DNA of 64,000 nucleotides from Stropharia rugosoannulata. Taxonomy: Eukaryota > Basidiomycota > Agaricomycetes > Agaricales > Strophariaceae. The notes under the pieces were generated by a model. It was not told the DNA's origin and ran no database searches. It saw nothing but the letters and a program-made list of their open reading frames with translations. Shown piece after piece: positions 37,906-50,200 of this stretch. The DNA is taken from the NCBI GenBank assembly GCA_028532985.1, contig JANCIK010000001.1, forward strand, positions 1,674,001 to 1,738,000, read 5' to 3'. Positions within the stretch are counted from its first letter, which is position 1. Each line of letters opens with the position of its first letter. The position numbers were made by a program, and so were the translations under genes.

Positions 37906-39315
37906 ATGCTTCTGGCCGATATTCTTGCTCGTGATGCCTCCTCCATCGCAGTCGACACATCTGAAGGCGAACCCCTCATCGTGAACGCGGACTCTGGTTC
38001 AAGTGTTCTGGTAGCCAGAGAACCCGAGGAATGGTATAATTTACCTTTCAAGAAACTATCAACATTCACTGACTCGGACATATGGTACATCAGCCAACTC
38101 AAAAAGATCACACTGTCATCTGTAAAAAAGAAGCGCCGACTTTCCATACGGGACATTCCTGACGATATTATCGAGCGGATTATGAAATTTCACGTCTTTG
38201 AGGCAGGAAATACTACTGGTCTTCGCCTAGTCAACAAAAGGATTTCTGTTCTTGCTCTGCCTATCGTACTTCACACTGTCTCGGCAAAGTCAATTGATGC
38301 GCTATCTCATCTGGTGTCAGTCCCCTTGAGCCCTTTCTACCTTGAGCGATTGGGAAAACATATCCTCTCTTTTGACATAGCATTCTCTATCTTAGACTTC
38401 GAACTACCGGGATTTCGTCTTAATACGCCTTTAGCAGTACCGAATTTCGACACTATACGATTCCGCTTTACCTCTGGTGTGAGATGTAGTGCAGACAGGA
38501 ATGCACTCGCGCTCATTTCGGAGGATACCTTATGCAAATCGGTGAAGTCAGTGAAGACTCGCTACTTGATGCGGTTCCTTTCACAATTTAGGCCGAAGAG
38601 ACTCGAATGGCTATCTGGCGATTCCAAGGAGTTATATTTCTTGGGAATATCTGCAAAACTACGTGTCTTGTTCGCGTCCTGGACTTCTCTCACATCAGTG
38701 TATCTAGACGGTATCTGCATCGTTGAACAACCTGATCTGGGTACATGGGCTCCTGTCTTCGTAACTGAACGCGTTCACGTCAAAGGTCTCTCCAGAGCTG
38801 ACTCTTCCTTTCTGGCGAGCGGGCTTGCAAATTTGAAAGCTTCGACTCCATGTCGATATCTTCTCCTGGAGTCAAGTGAGCCACATAGTGGTCGTGTATC
38901 TCCCATTATCAACTTTGGCTCTACTATGATTGCGTTAAAAGGATGGAAGGTCTCAATTCGGCAAAGTTTTGTTGACAAGCTAACGAAGCAGCCACGGTCT
39001 CCGCAGGCGGAAAAATCTTCTAGTGCAATTCATGTACCTGAAAAAGTCAGATACATGAAATTTTTATATCCTACTAAATCGCTTGCCATTCGAATTCTGG
39101 TCACCGCCATTGCTGCTACGGTGGTATTGTATACGCTTTTGACCTGGCATGTACCTGCAGTTTCTCGGCACCGTAACCCATCCCGGGATATAGGTTTATG
39201 TCGTGGAAGCAGCCTGTATGATAATGTGCCCTCTCAGTTCAGCGGGTCTGTTTTTAGAGGTGCACGTCATCCTTCTGAATTACACAAGGGTTTCTCTACC
39301 TTTGTGCCCACCTGA
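37906..39315 (+). CDS. F-box-like protein with a C-terminal membrane segment
   Basis: One uninterrupted frame; the first ATG is 37906, giving 469 residues. An F-box-like motif lies near residues 85-130 (LSIRDIPDDIIERIMKF ... LRLVNKRISVLALP), which in other proteins binds Skp1 in SCF ubiquitin ligases. Beyond it are irregular hydrophobic repeats of the kind seen in basidiomycete F-box proteins with degenerate LRRs. Near residue 395-415 there is a hydrophobic stretch (LAIRILVTAIAATVVLYTLL) long enough to span a membrane, followed by a short polar tail. The frame stays open for 150 bp upstream of the ATG without another ATG, so a 5' exon is possible. The target is unknown. Confidence 0.72.
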   Translation: MLLADILARDASSIAVDTSEGEPLIVNADSGSSVLVAREPEEWYNLPFKKLSTFTDSDIWYISQLKKITLSSVKKKRRLSIRDIPDDIIERIMKFHVFEAGNTTGLRLVNKRISVLALPIVLHTVSAKSIDALSHLVSVPLSPFYLERLGKHILSFDIAFSILDFELPGFRLNTPLAVPNFDTIRFRFTSGVRCSADRNALALISEDTLCKSVKSVKTRYLMRFLSQFRPKRLEWLSGDSKELYFLGISAKLRVLFASWTSLTSVYLDGICIVEQPDLGTWAPVFVTERVHVKGLSRADSSFLASGLANLKASTPCRYLLLESSEPHSGRVSPIINFGSTMIALKGWKVSIRQSFVDKLTKQPRSPQAEKSSSAIHVPEKVRYMKFLYPTKSLAIRILVTAIAATVVLYTLLTWHVPAVSRHRNPSRDIGLCRGSSLYDNVPSQFSGSVFRGARHPSELHKGFSTFVPT

Positions 39316-39628
39316 TCAACAAGATCAATGCGACGCAACCTATCTGCCTGTATGAACTCGTTATGTTTTTATTTATTGTTGATATGCCACATACTCATTC
39401 TGTCCTCATTCCTCTATTTTCTCTACACCAATACCATAACTTTTGCCAGCAAATGTTTGAAACAAATGATATAATATAGAGATGGATGCACTAGTGGTGG
39501 CTAGACGGGATTATTTTACATATGTTGACTACCTTACGCTCAAAATCGTATTTCAGGCTTCAAATGCGTCGCGATAGATTTACGATGAGGTCCATGCCAA
39601 AAGCTTGTACATTGATTATTTATGATTT
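39316..39628. other. Convergent 3' flanks
   Basis: AT-rich interval of about 310 bp between the F-box-like and NAD kinase stops. Nothing beyond probable 3'UTR sequence. Confidence 0.5.
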
Positions 39629-41161
39629 TTACGTTCGTGAATGCCGAAGAAGGGCCTTGCTCCTGAAAGTGGCGTTGTACTGAAGGAGATTGTTAATGTC
39701 GCGGACCCAATCGTCTTCCTTGCCTGGGCCAGCTCCTTCACTATGTCTCATCTGCTCGACATCAGAGGTCGTAATAATGGAAGACCTGTTAATACATGGT
39801 ACTGGGAAAGGCGAAGCCTGGATGACTACAGATTCGCCGGGGTGCAGCACATGTGATGAGCGCCCATCCATTGAGATCCCCGCGGGGGCGCGACTTCTAT
39901 CGCCTATCTGAATGAAAATACTAAGATCAGTAGACTGTACGACCAAAATGATGATGGTGGCTATACTCTGAGAGTGACAATCGACGATGAAGGGAATACG
40001 AGAGGTCTGAAAGACAAGCTCCGTGGACAAATCGGCGTAAGCACGAGGGCGCTGAGGGAGGGATGGACAATTGGGCCGCCGGCCGACAAGGAATACGCAG
40101 TGGAGCCAGTAGGTGTAGAGACTATTAAACCATCAGACTGACAAAAGTTTAGTATATATGAATACGGAGAAGAAGGGAGTGTACGTACAACTGCTTCGGT
40201 GAGGTGTTGCCCGTCGACGAAGATGTCAATTGTATTGAGATGGGGACTTGATCCACGGTGTAAAGCAATCTCATTCATAACTTGCCAGTCTGCATAAATT
40301 GTAAGTCAAGCTCTGATATACAACTTGAGAGATGAACCCCCATACCGTCACCGTCCTTTGTCTTTTTCTCTAGTTCTTTATTATAGAATGTGCATGCTAA
40401 CCGCATACGGTTAAGAATTGTAGCCTTGCCTGTGAAGACGCTTTCAAGTGCTTTGCTAAAATCATCAATATCTGGCACATAAGTTAGTGAATGGGTTAGT
40501 GTCGTAGAATGGATACATACGAAAGGGTAAAAGAAATCCAAGAGTGCCCATTGAGAAGCTGAGAACAGGCGGAACTGCACCAGCGCTAAACAACGATGAC
40601 GCATGTAAAATTGTTCCGTCCCCTCCCAGTGTAACAACTAGATCTATTTTTTCGGTGCTAGCTAGGCAATCGTTCAGATATGCCTGAGAACAAGTGAAGA
40701 AAGTGACGTACTTGGTCGCCAGATTTCCGCTCCATGAGGAATATCTTCTCTATCTTCGTGAAAAACGCGCACTCCCGGATAATGCGCGTGTACATGTCTA
40801 ATAAAACATACCTTTAGGAGGTTATACATCTAAATCATCCGGAGACATACTCAAGGAACGCGTCAATAGCCATTATAACAGGTTGAGTGCGCAGTTTGTT
40901 TACGATGAGAATGTTTTTGGGAGGTTTCTCAACGTATCGGCCTCTGTTTTACCGCACGGGTCAAATGTAGTCTCTTGGTGTAGAACATTCGACCATAACG
41001 AACGTTGACGTAGCTTGTCCGGGAATATCTGTCGTGTAATTTCTTCCCGTCGATGAGAGCACAGTGAACCGTGGAATGGCAAATCGCCTCTGGTTAGAGA
41101 CTTTAGCTAATCCCCGACGGGAGATTGGGAAAGCGATAGAGTTGCATAGGAAAGCGAACAT
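39629..41161 (-). CDS. NAD kinase, mitochondrial (Pos5-like)
   Basis: Eight exons (41161-41070, 40943-40851, 40797-40712, 40661-40521, 40471-40346, 40289-40189, 40137-39967, 39907-39629) sum to 362 residues. The enzyme phosphorylates NAD(H) to NADP(H). The first 30 residues are a mitochondrial-type leader ([17 protein letters not shown]). Family motifs: [13 protein letters not shown], the GGDGT loop ([18 protein letters not shown], about residues 105-120), [10 protein letters not shown], and the substrate-site motif [21 protein letters not shown] matrix enzyme supplying NADPH is the likely role. The 5' splice site after residue 30 and the 40712/40661 junction were chosen because other joins introduce stops. 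Confidence 0.92.
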
Positions 41162-41408
41162 GGAAGCAATTCAGGACTCTGTTCGCAACGAAGCGCCCGC
41201 AAACGGGAAGCCCTGGAGACGGAAGCTGGGAAGCGTCAAGGGGTGGCGAGCTGCCGTGACTGCTTGTCAGTCCGTTGCGTGACCAACTTTCTGCCGTCCC
41301 GGCCTGCCGCTTGACCAATTAATTCATTTGCCAAATGCTTCAACATTCCTTGGACCATTTGCCAACGAATTTTCTGTTCCTCTCTTGCCCTGCTGGTGCA
41401 ACGTATGT
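41162..41408. promoter_or_regulatory. Divergent promoter, NAD kinase / oligoribonuclease
   Basis: Only 247 bp separate the start codons of two divergent genes that both encode mitochondrial-type leaders. Co-regulation is possible. The interval is moderately GC-rich and I recognise no specific binding site. Confidence 0.45.
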
Positions 41409-42632
41409 ATGTTGAGGGCTCGCGGTTTTCTACGGCTCCCATCTGCATTTAGTTATCGCCTACAACCAAGTCATACTATCATAAGACCGTCCTTTGCATC
41501 ATCTACTCGAACATTGCGTACAATGCCGAAGACTTTGAACTTCAACGCGGGACCTATGGTTTGGATTGACTGTGAAATGACTGGTCTCGATCCTCGGAAA
41601 GACAAGATCATTGAAATTGCTGTGAGCATAATTCATCAGTTCACCTCACCTAATACAATTGACGCTTAAGCGCCGAATATGTACAGGTGCTAATAACTAA
41701 CGGCAACCTCGACATCATGGATAGTGGCATTGAGTATGTGATTAAGACAGACAAGAAGGACCTGGACGGGTTAGTAACAGATATTATATATTGGGAAGAA
41801 AATGATTAACGCGACTACATAGCATGGACGAATGGTGCACAGAGCAACACGGGCGAGTATGTTGACCCTAGGTTGTGTCCTTCAAGAATGTTGAGCCTTC
41901 ATATCTCTGTTCAGTCAGGTTTGACGAAGGCATGCCTGGAGTCTCCCCATACTCTGGAATTTGTATCAAAGGAAGTACTGCAGTACATTAAGAAATGGGT
42001 CCCCACCGAAAAAATCGCTGTTTTGGCGGGCAGCTCCGTCCACGCTGATCGTATGTTCCTCGCCGATCAGATGCCTGAAGTTGTCGACCATCTTCATTAT
42101 CGGTACGCCCTTACAAACTTCAAATATAAACCACTTCTCATTTTCTGCTTTTATGTAGAATCGTCGGTGCGTAGTGGACACCAGCTGAAGAACTTTGTGA
42201 ATACTCTCTTATCCATTTCTCTGTGTTAGACGTTTCTTCTGTGAAGGTTTGTCTTATTTGGTTTATTTTTCTCGCCTTGATTTGCTCATAAAGGCTGACT
42301 CTGCATTTCGTAGGAGCTCTCCCGCCGGTGGTTTGCGCAACAGGGAATTCCTCCGAGAGCGAAAGAAAGTAACCATAGGTACTCCTTAAACTTGATCTTT
42401 ACGCTCTTGGTTACTCAATCTCTTTGGCAGGGCTCTCGATGATATTCGTAGCTCAATCAAAGGTATTTAATTTACTTCCAGAACCATTTGACATACTTTA
42501 CAGAACTTTCCAGAGCTACAATGGTACCGCCAAAACGTATTCGTATCACCCGCTTCGTTAGTGTCGACAAGAAATTCGTCTCCTTCTCGTCAGTCGTTCA
42601 GTACGTTGTCATCCTCAGAGAAATTTGATTAA
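41409..42632 (+). CDS. REX2: Oligoribonuclease (3'-to-5' DEDDh exoribonuclease)
   Basis: Nine exons (41409-41621, 41687-41769, 41823-41856, 41915-42102, 42159-42166, 42230-42246, 42314-42378, 42431-42462, 42514-42632) sum to 252 residues. The enzyme degrades 2-5 nt RNA fragments to mononucleotides. The catalytic set is visible: D and E in VWIDCEMTGLDP, D in SVHADRMFLADQMPEV, H and D in NHRALDDI. RIVDVSSVKELSRRW and KELQWYRQNVF complete the family pattern. The first 38 residues form an Arg/Ser-rich mitochondrial leader. A second in-frame ATG at 41523 (MPKTLNF) would give a leaderless form. Two exons are 8 and 17 nt long. Confidence 0.94.
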
Positions 42633-42760
42633 TGGTGCATGGCATCGGAGACGCGCTTGGCCATAATGGAAATAAAAACTCGATAAAATATGCTCCTCTC
42701 AACGAATTATGAATGATTAGTATGCTGCTGATATTTGCTACAGGTAAGTTGTTCGAAGTG

Positions 42761-45000
42761 TCAGAAGTCCCATAGTGTTCCCTATGTTGCATATGAGCGG
42801 AGCCCCGATTGGCAAAGAAATGGAAGACGCACAAAGGCTGGAATACCCGCTTCTTTACACCCTTCCATCATCTCTCTATTACCCTGGAAGTTAGATGTGA
42901 TAAATACGACCTCTGCATTCCATGATTTATACACTTGTTTAATCAGTTCCATGGTATCTGGTCGACCACCTAAATTTGTGGGTTTAGCATTAAACTAAAC
43001 TTAAAAAGTAATAAGTCTAACCTCTGGCTTTGGAGTCCCAGAGCGTAACACGTTCGGGACCTAAGTGTTTACATATAAGGTTCGTGATCGTTGGCCCAAA
43101 TGTTTTCTCCTGATCTGAACCTATCCATATTAGATACCTGAAGTTCAAATGAATAAGCAGTCAATTTGCCTGTCTAAAATCAATGAATAATGAAGAATGG
43201 GACCCACCAATCTGGGCTCTGTTCGCCATATATTATCAGTTTGAACAATGGTCGGTCGACTACGGCCACTCGTACCTGCAGACACGTGGAAAGAGCAGCT
43301 CCGAGACCTGTACCGGTACAAACTCGGATGCCTCGCTTGTATAAATACGATGTATTGGACACTCCTGCGAACTGTGGTTACTTCAGCCAGAATTTATATA
43401 TGACAAGTGCGCAATGGAATCTTACCTTCAATTGCCGGGTCCATAAATGAGTGGGTGGGTTATCTACCAGTGATTGCGTGAAGTCTCCCTGAACTCCACA
43501 AATAAGGTAATGCTCTTTAGCATTGACACCTTCTCTAAAATGAGTTTTTTTAAGTTGCAATTCACACGAATTGTATTGTCAGAAATCACATACGAAATTA
43601 TTCCAAAGGCATGATACTCCATGATTGAACTTCGGCTAATTCTCGCCAGTAGGCCCTGTTGCATCCCACGTTCAAAGCGAATTATAGCCACCTTGGGAGA
43701 CGGCTACATGGCGTCAGCAATGCTGCCATGCACACGACGGAATAGATATACATACAATTTCAACATCCACTTTAACCTCTCGAATTGTAAACCAAGGTAT
43801 GATGACGCTGTCAAGACTTTTAGCTGGGATAATAACGATAAGGCAAAACCCTACAAAACGGTCATTCCAAATGCAAACCAAAAGTCTTGTTGGCGAATGA
43901 TATGAAAACCGTCAGGATTCCAAGAATGCGTCGTTAAATCATAACTATCTCCAAGGATTACGAAAACCCATGCTAAAGACAGTAAGTGGTTATCTGGACA
44001 AATCAGAAAGTATAAGCGCACTGCAAACTAGGCCTAACCTGACATGCATTATCAATATTTATATTTGACGAGAATAACTCAGGAAAGGCACGTACCAACC
44101 CATAAACCGATGGTGTCGTTCGAAGACGCTATAGATTTTATAAGGAGACAAATCACCACTTCATAATATACTCACTTATGATGTGTGTTTCGTACCCACG
44201 GAAACGCAGAGGCAATGGAAACTCCAACGACAATATTTGTAAGAACTCCCATAATCAAAACAGCGTCATGATTTTGTCTGTGATCAATCAGAATAGTGGC
44301 AACTCGAAATATGAGCCACAAAAAACCAGATGTTGCGCATCCAGAATGTATGCCCCCAAGGTGCTGTAATGTTGATGTGCAACCCAAGCGGAACCAGAGC
44401 GGTGTCCACTAAGATGAATTAAGCGCCCGTAATAAGCCACAAATTGATGGGCTCATACATACCTTGGCAAAGAGTGTGTTGACTAACAAATACAGGAAAC
44501 GTCCAAACAACTCATTTCGCATTAAAATGGCGACTAGTAGATTGCCTAAAACGAATGCTCCCGTGTAGCTCCGGGGATAGTGCCAAATGTCGGCAATGGC
44601 CAGTGCAATGCCAACGAGGTTGAAGGACATGACAATAGTGAAAAATTTTCTAGACAGAAATTAAAATCCTTCTTGAAGTAGTATAGCGTCGGACGCACCG
44701 ATATGTATTGAACCATAATGTGAAACGTACTCGACGACCAGGTCGTCTTCTGGCTGGTTTTTTAGGCGCTCCAGATATGGATAATGGGACTGCAGTTGCG
44801 CTTCGGGGAGCTTTTGGACTGGACGGCTTCTCTAACAGCTTGGTGTTGTTCAGACGTGCTTCCGGAGCTGCGAGGCCAGGTATATTATCAACCGCATATA
44901 CTGACGAGGGATGACCGCTGTGCACTATTTGGAGTGACACCGATACCGGATACTGGTCAGGGATGGCCCGCTCGGCGTCGCTCATCTGTGTCGCAGACAT
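42761..45000 (-). CDS. TmpA-like integral membrane protein
   Basis: At least twelve exons between ATG 45000 and the stop at 42761. The first ~100 residues are hydrophilic, ending in a basic patch (KKPARRRPGRRVRF). Several membrane segments follow: FFTIVMSFNLVGIALAIADIW, TGAFVLGNLLVAILM, GFLWLIFRVATILI, AVLIMGVLTNIVVGVSIASAF, LLSLAWVFVILGDSYDL and TVFVIIPWFTI. Between them sit conserved His-containing loops (STLQHLGGIHSG, RNTHHNVFERHHRF) that could bind haem or metal. The C-terminal ~250 residues are soluble and nucleotide-binding-like (YLICGVQGDFT, VCTGTGLGAAL, YLIWIGSDQE), ending FGTLWDF. The pattern fits fungal TmpA membrane proteins, related in design to ferric-reductase-type oxidoreductases. 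Exons of 17 nt (44022-44038) and 11 nt (43208-43218) are needed to keep frame. Confidence 0.8.
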
Positions 45001-47236
45001 CGAGGAAATATCCAAGGATCGGAAAAGGGTAGGCCGCTGTCCCCGCAACAATATACTCGTCTGCGGCTATAAGCCTGTCTCCCCCTCCTAAATCCAGATA
45101 TGATGTGCTTTGTTCGGATTAGATAAACCAGACAAATCCCCGAAGTGGAGGAACGGTAGTGTTCACCCGAGGTGTCGGCGGTTGAATCAATAGAGCATTC
45201 CACGATGGGCCGTTTTTAACTAGCTTTGGCACCGCGCCTTGAGAACTAGACATGTCTTCCCGGGGCTCCTTTCTTGATTTTAAATTTAAGTTGTGCGAAA
45301 CACACTAATAGGGGAGGTCAGATTTTAAAATTTCCAAGGGCGATTTTAGAAGTGATTATATGACGCATCGGGGATATTAACCTTCGACGCGGGGGTTCTA
45401 TCGTTAGTATTCACGACCGGGGAATTTTTACACGGTTCGTATGTTAAAGCTGGGAAGTCTGATTTTTGATTGTTCACCGAACTGAGACTTTGGGCCATGG
45501 ATTAATCATTAAATCCCATAACGTTGGTGCTAGTCACGGACTCAGCGACGTTGATCCAGCTAAACAGTGGTCTGTCGATGATGAGGTCTCACTAGTAAAT
45601 AAAGCAGCACTATGAAATGACAACTTTAGTACCTGAGGCTTTCTTGACGTAAACAAGTTCGAATTAGTATTTGCCTCCAAAACGGATGCTCGGTAGAAAT
45701 TTGTGATAAGGTAAGGTAAATCTTGAATGGCCCAATCTTGTTGCCCTCTGATTATCATACTCCGACTCTCATGAGTGTGATGTAAGGGTGCCAAACCCAT
45801 TATAAGCGCGATCTATTTTAATGAGAGACGTTAGCGGACCTAGCAGCTCAAAATAAGAGCAACGGTTCTCGTACATGCACCTCAAAAACAGCATGGACTT
45901 GTCGGCACAAAAGGTTGACTTTTCGTCACCTTGAATGTGTTTGCTCCGAAATATGTACTAAAGCCCCTTGAGTTGAGACACAGGTGGTTGCAGCGCCAGG
46001 CACTAAAAGAGCTAGCAACAGTCATTGAGCTGCCATGATCCTATAATTGACAATCAAGATATTTGAAATGTGTCGTCAAAGGGCGAGTAAAACACTGGTC
46101 GAGGGAACAAATTTCGGTAACTTCGCGGATAAATATGATGTCCCTCTGTTGGAGCGTTTATATCAGTACACTTGTCCAAGGATGGCTCGGAACAAAAGCA
46201 CGCACTATTCACGGCAGAAAGACCCATAACCGATAGTTTCACTGATTGAGGCGATAGCAGATAAGAGAAAGAAAATTTGGTGGGGCACAAATTGCATCAT
46301 AGTAGTAAAAGGCATCATCATTAACATACACCTGAATGGTACATGATAAGTAGATGATAAGCAAATGACTGTCGGGGTGGGCACGAAAAGCAAGTTGATT
46401 CCCAGAGTCAAGGTAATTCAAATCGAATTGACAGCGTGAAGACATAAGCCGGCCAAATTTTGTGTAAAAGCAGATGGAATTTGTTGAGTCTACGGCAGAT
46501 TCCAAGCATAGAAATAAAGCGGCCATTTTCAATAGCTCCGTTGCTTCTACAAGGTACTAAGTCCTCACCCAAAGGAAGTGACGTTAGTTGGAAGAAATTT
46601 CAATTAGTTATTATACAACCCTGTTGCTCACAGCCTGAGCGGCGCTTTTCCGATCGTGTAACCTTACATGGTCGGAAATCTGTAGCCACAGTCCAGCTAG
46701 TATGCATGGTCTCCGGTAAAATGAAGTCAGCGGAAACGCTGTCACGGAGGGAAAGCACGGTCGGTACTAACCATTCAATCGTCTTATCCAGCGACAATGT
46801 TCGTTCTCGACTACTCATTCCTGATGTTACTGCGGCCAAGAACGCAAGGAATTCAATCAATGACCAAACGAGACGTCGGAATTCGCTCGTACGCAGTCAG
46901 GTGGGATTTTTGAGCACACCTGTGCGAATGCTGAAGAGAGGCTCACTATTGATCAGCCTGTGCGCATGACTAAAGGCATCCTGAACAGAAATTCAAGGGA
47001 CAATTTGGGGCGAGTGCAAGAAGAGACTGGGGCGATAGCGCTCCCCAAGGGCAGAAATTGGGGGCAATATGTACAAACGCGTTAGATCCGATGATTCCGA
47101 CACGCCAACCACGTGATTTGGTGGAGTCAGAAAAAGGTTAATATTAGAAGCCAGTTGGGGGTAAGGATTTTGCGGGAAAAAATTCAGGCCTGCTGTTCAT
47201 CGTGTCTCTTGTCCAGCGTCCACAACCTTCTCAGTC
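45001..47236. other. 2.2-kb divergent intergenic region
   Basis: Lies between the divergent TmpA-like and CPSase genes, longer than either promoter should need. Open frames are short and present on both strands; the largest (46460-46969, plus) has no recognisable motif. No repeat or mobile-element end seen. Confidence 0.5.
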
Positions 47237-50200
47237 ATGAGTCTGCTCCGACTCCAGCCTCTAGGAGGCGGGAGGCTCTTGCGACCAGGAAGCCGACTTT
47301 TCCATACCACTCGAGCTGCCGCCTTAGCTTTCAAACAGACCCTGCCGGCGCGCGCCGTCGCCGCGCCCGCGGTCGGCTCATACGCGCCTAAGGATGGAGA
47401 GCACGTCCTCAACTCTCCTTCTGAGATAGCCAGACGCATATCCGCTAAAGTTCTTCCTAAAATTCCCCGCCCTGATGTCAAACGCGTTCTTGTCGTTGGT
47501 AGTGGAGGTTTGAGTATTGGTCAAGCCGGTGAATTCGATTATTCTGGTTCACAAGCCCTCAAAGCCCTTAGTGAAGAGGGAGTGGAGGCCATCCTTATCA
47601 ACCCCAATATCGCAACGTGGCAAACATCACATCAACTGGCCTCTGAAGTCTACTTCCTTCCTATTACCGCGGATTATGTCGCCTACGTCTTAGAGAAGGA
47701 GCGTCCGGATGGTATCCTTCTTACATTTGGCGGTCAAAGTGCTCTCAACGTTGGAATCGAGCTGGACCGTATGGGTGTACTTGAGCGCCTTGGCGTCAAG
47801 GTACTTGGAACGCCAATTAGAACCCTTGAAGTTTCGGAAGATCGCGACCTCTTTGTACAAGCGCTGAAAGGTGCGTTATCCCACGCAAGGTTCACAACAA
47901 TTTCTTATGCAATTTGTAGAAATTGATATCCCTGTGGCTCAGTCTACTGCTGTATCATCGGTCAGTGCTGCTTTGGAAGCTGCTGCAGTTATTGGTTACC
48001 CCGTCATTCTTCGATCGGCATTTACTCTTGGTGGACTTGGATCTGGCTTTGCTAATAACCCTGACGAACTTCGTGACCTTTCAGCGAAAAGCTTGAGCTT
48101 GAGTCCTCAAGTGCTTATTGAGCGTAGTATGAAAGGATGGAAGGAACTTGAGTACGAGGTTGTCCGCGATGCCGCAGATGTAAGTTACGGATAGTTGACA
48201 AAACCGCAATACTTACTCGGGATCCTCCAGAACACAATTATTTGCTGCAACATGGAGAACTTCGATCCTCTCGGTACACACACCGGTGATTCTATCGTTG
48301 TTGCACCTTCCCAAACTTTACCAGACGATGAATATCATATGCTCCGAAGCGCAGCACTGAAAACTATCCGCCACCTTGGTGTTGTTGGTGAATGTAACAT
48401 TCAGTATGCTCTTAGCCCGACATCTCGCGAGTACTGTGTCATCGAAGTAAATGCTCGGTAAGTTGTTATTGTGTCTTATTTCATTTTTGTTATTCGGTTA
48501 TTGACCTAAGTTTGTTTAGGCTGTCTCGTTCAAGGTCGGTAATTTAGTTACCATCAATTTCATACACTCAATATCCTTCTAGTGCTCTTGCTTCGAAGGC
48601 GACTGGATATCCCCTGGCCTACACTGCTGCTAAAATTGCTCTTGGTTACACTCTCCCAGAACTCCCTAATGCTGTCACAAAGACGACAACTGCGTGCTTT
48701 GAACCTTCACTCGACTATATCGTGACGAAGATTCCTAAATGGGATCTTGCCAAGTTCTCGTCCCAAGTCAATAGGCAAGTCGGTTCTTCAATGAAGTCTG
48801 TCGGTGAAGTTATGGCTATTGGGCGTACTTTTGAGGAGAGTCTGCAGAAAGCAATTCGTCAAGTCGATCCCCGTTGGAAGGGATTCGAGGTTGTCATCGA
48901 GCCTGCCGATCTCGACTACCAGCTCACCCACCCTACGGACATGAGGTTATTCGCTATTGCATATGCCATGTACAAGAAGAACTACACTGTTGATCAAATC
49001 CACGACTTAACTAAGATCGACAAGGTATGTTACCTATAATGTAGAATCCTACTTGCTTCTAATATATGATTTCACATGTGCAGTGGTACCTCTACAAAAT
49101 TGACAACATAGTTCAAACGCGACATGCGATTGCTGCTGCAGGGTCCATCGAAAACATTGATCACGACCTCATGCAACGCGCTAAGCGGATGGGCTTTGCC
49201 GATAGCCAAATCGCCGATGTAGTCAATTCTACCGAAGACGTTGTTCGCGCTCACCGAAAGAGCTTTGGGATCACTCCTTTTGTTAAGCGGATCGACACTC
49301 TTGCCGCCGAGTATCCTGCCCATACAAACTATCTCTACACAACCTATAATGCATCGGAACACGACGTTAAGTTCGACGAGCATGGAACCATGGTTCTTGG
49401 AAGTGGCGTTTACCGTATTGGTAGTAGCGTTGAGTTTGATTGGTGTGCGGTTACATGTGCCAGGAAGCTTCGCGACATGGGCAAGAGGACGATCATGATT
49501 AACTATAATCCCGAAACCGTTTCGACTGACTTCGACGAAGCTGACAGGCTCTACTTTGAAGAGCTTAGCTTTGAAAGAGTTATGGATATTTACGAATTAG
49601 AACAGTCTCAAGGTGTCATCGTCAGTGTAGGAGGTAAGGCGTTATTTGTTTGCTTACATTACTGTAACCTCATATTTTCACCTAGGACAATTGCCTCAAA
49701 ACATCGCTCTTCGTCTCAAGAACAATCATGTCAACGTTCTGGGTACTGATCCTAAACAAATTGACACGGCGGAAGATCGCCACAAATTCTCCTCTGTCTT
49801 GGATAAGATTGGTGTTGACCAGCCAGAATGGACTGAAGCTACTTCATTGGATGCAGCGAAAGAGTTCGCTAACAAAGTTGGGTTAGTCATGACCTGTTCA
49901 TCCTTGCTTATTTTTGTCTCATCTAATTTGCAGATACCCCGTTCTCATTCGCCCATCTTATGTCCTTTCGGGAGCCGCCATGAACGTCGTTTATAAGGAG
50001 TCGGATCTTGAATACAACCTATCCGCTGCGGCCAATGTTTCACCCTTACATCCCGTCGTTATCACGAAGTTCATCGACGGCGCTCAGGAAATTGACATTG
50101 ACGCTGTTGCGCACAATGGCAAGTTGGTTGTCCATGCCGTTTCTGAACACGTTGAGAACGCTGGTGTCCATTCCGGCGATGCCACTCTGGTCCTTCCGCC

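Noticed and set aside
42514..42632. Alternative acceptor giving an ELSRATMVPPKR C-terminus for oligoribonuclease
   Set aside because: The acceptor nine bases further on restores the family-conserved KELQWYRQNVF and was preferred.
46460..46969. 169-residue plus-strand frame between TmpA-like and CPSase genes
   Set aside because: Arg/Ser-rich random-looking sequence, no motif, opposing frame also open.
45001..47236. Possible hidden gene in the 2.2-kb gap
   Set aside because: No frame could be extended by GT-AG joins into a sustained protein-like sequence.
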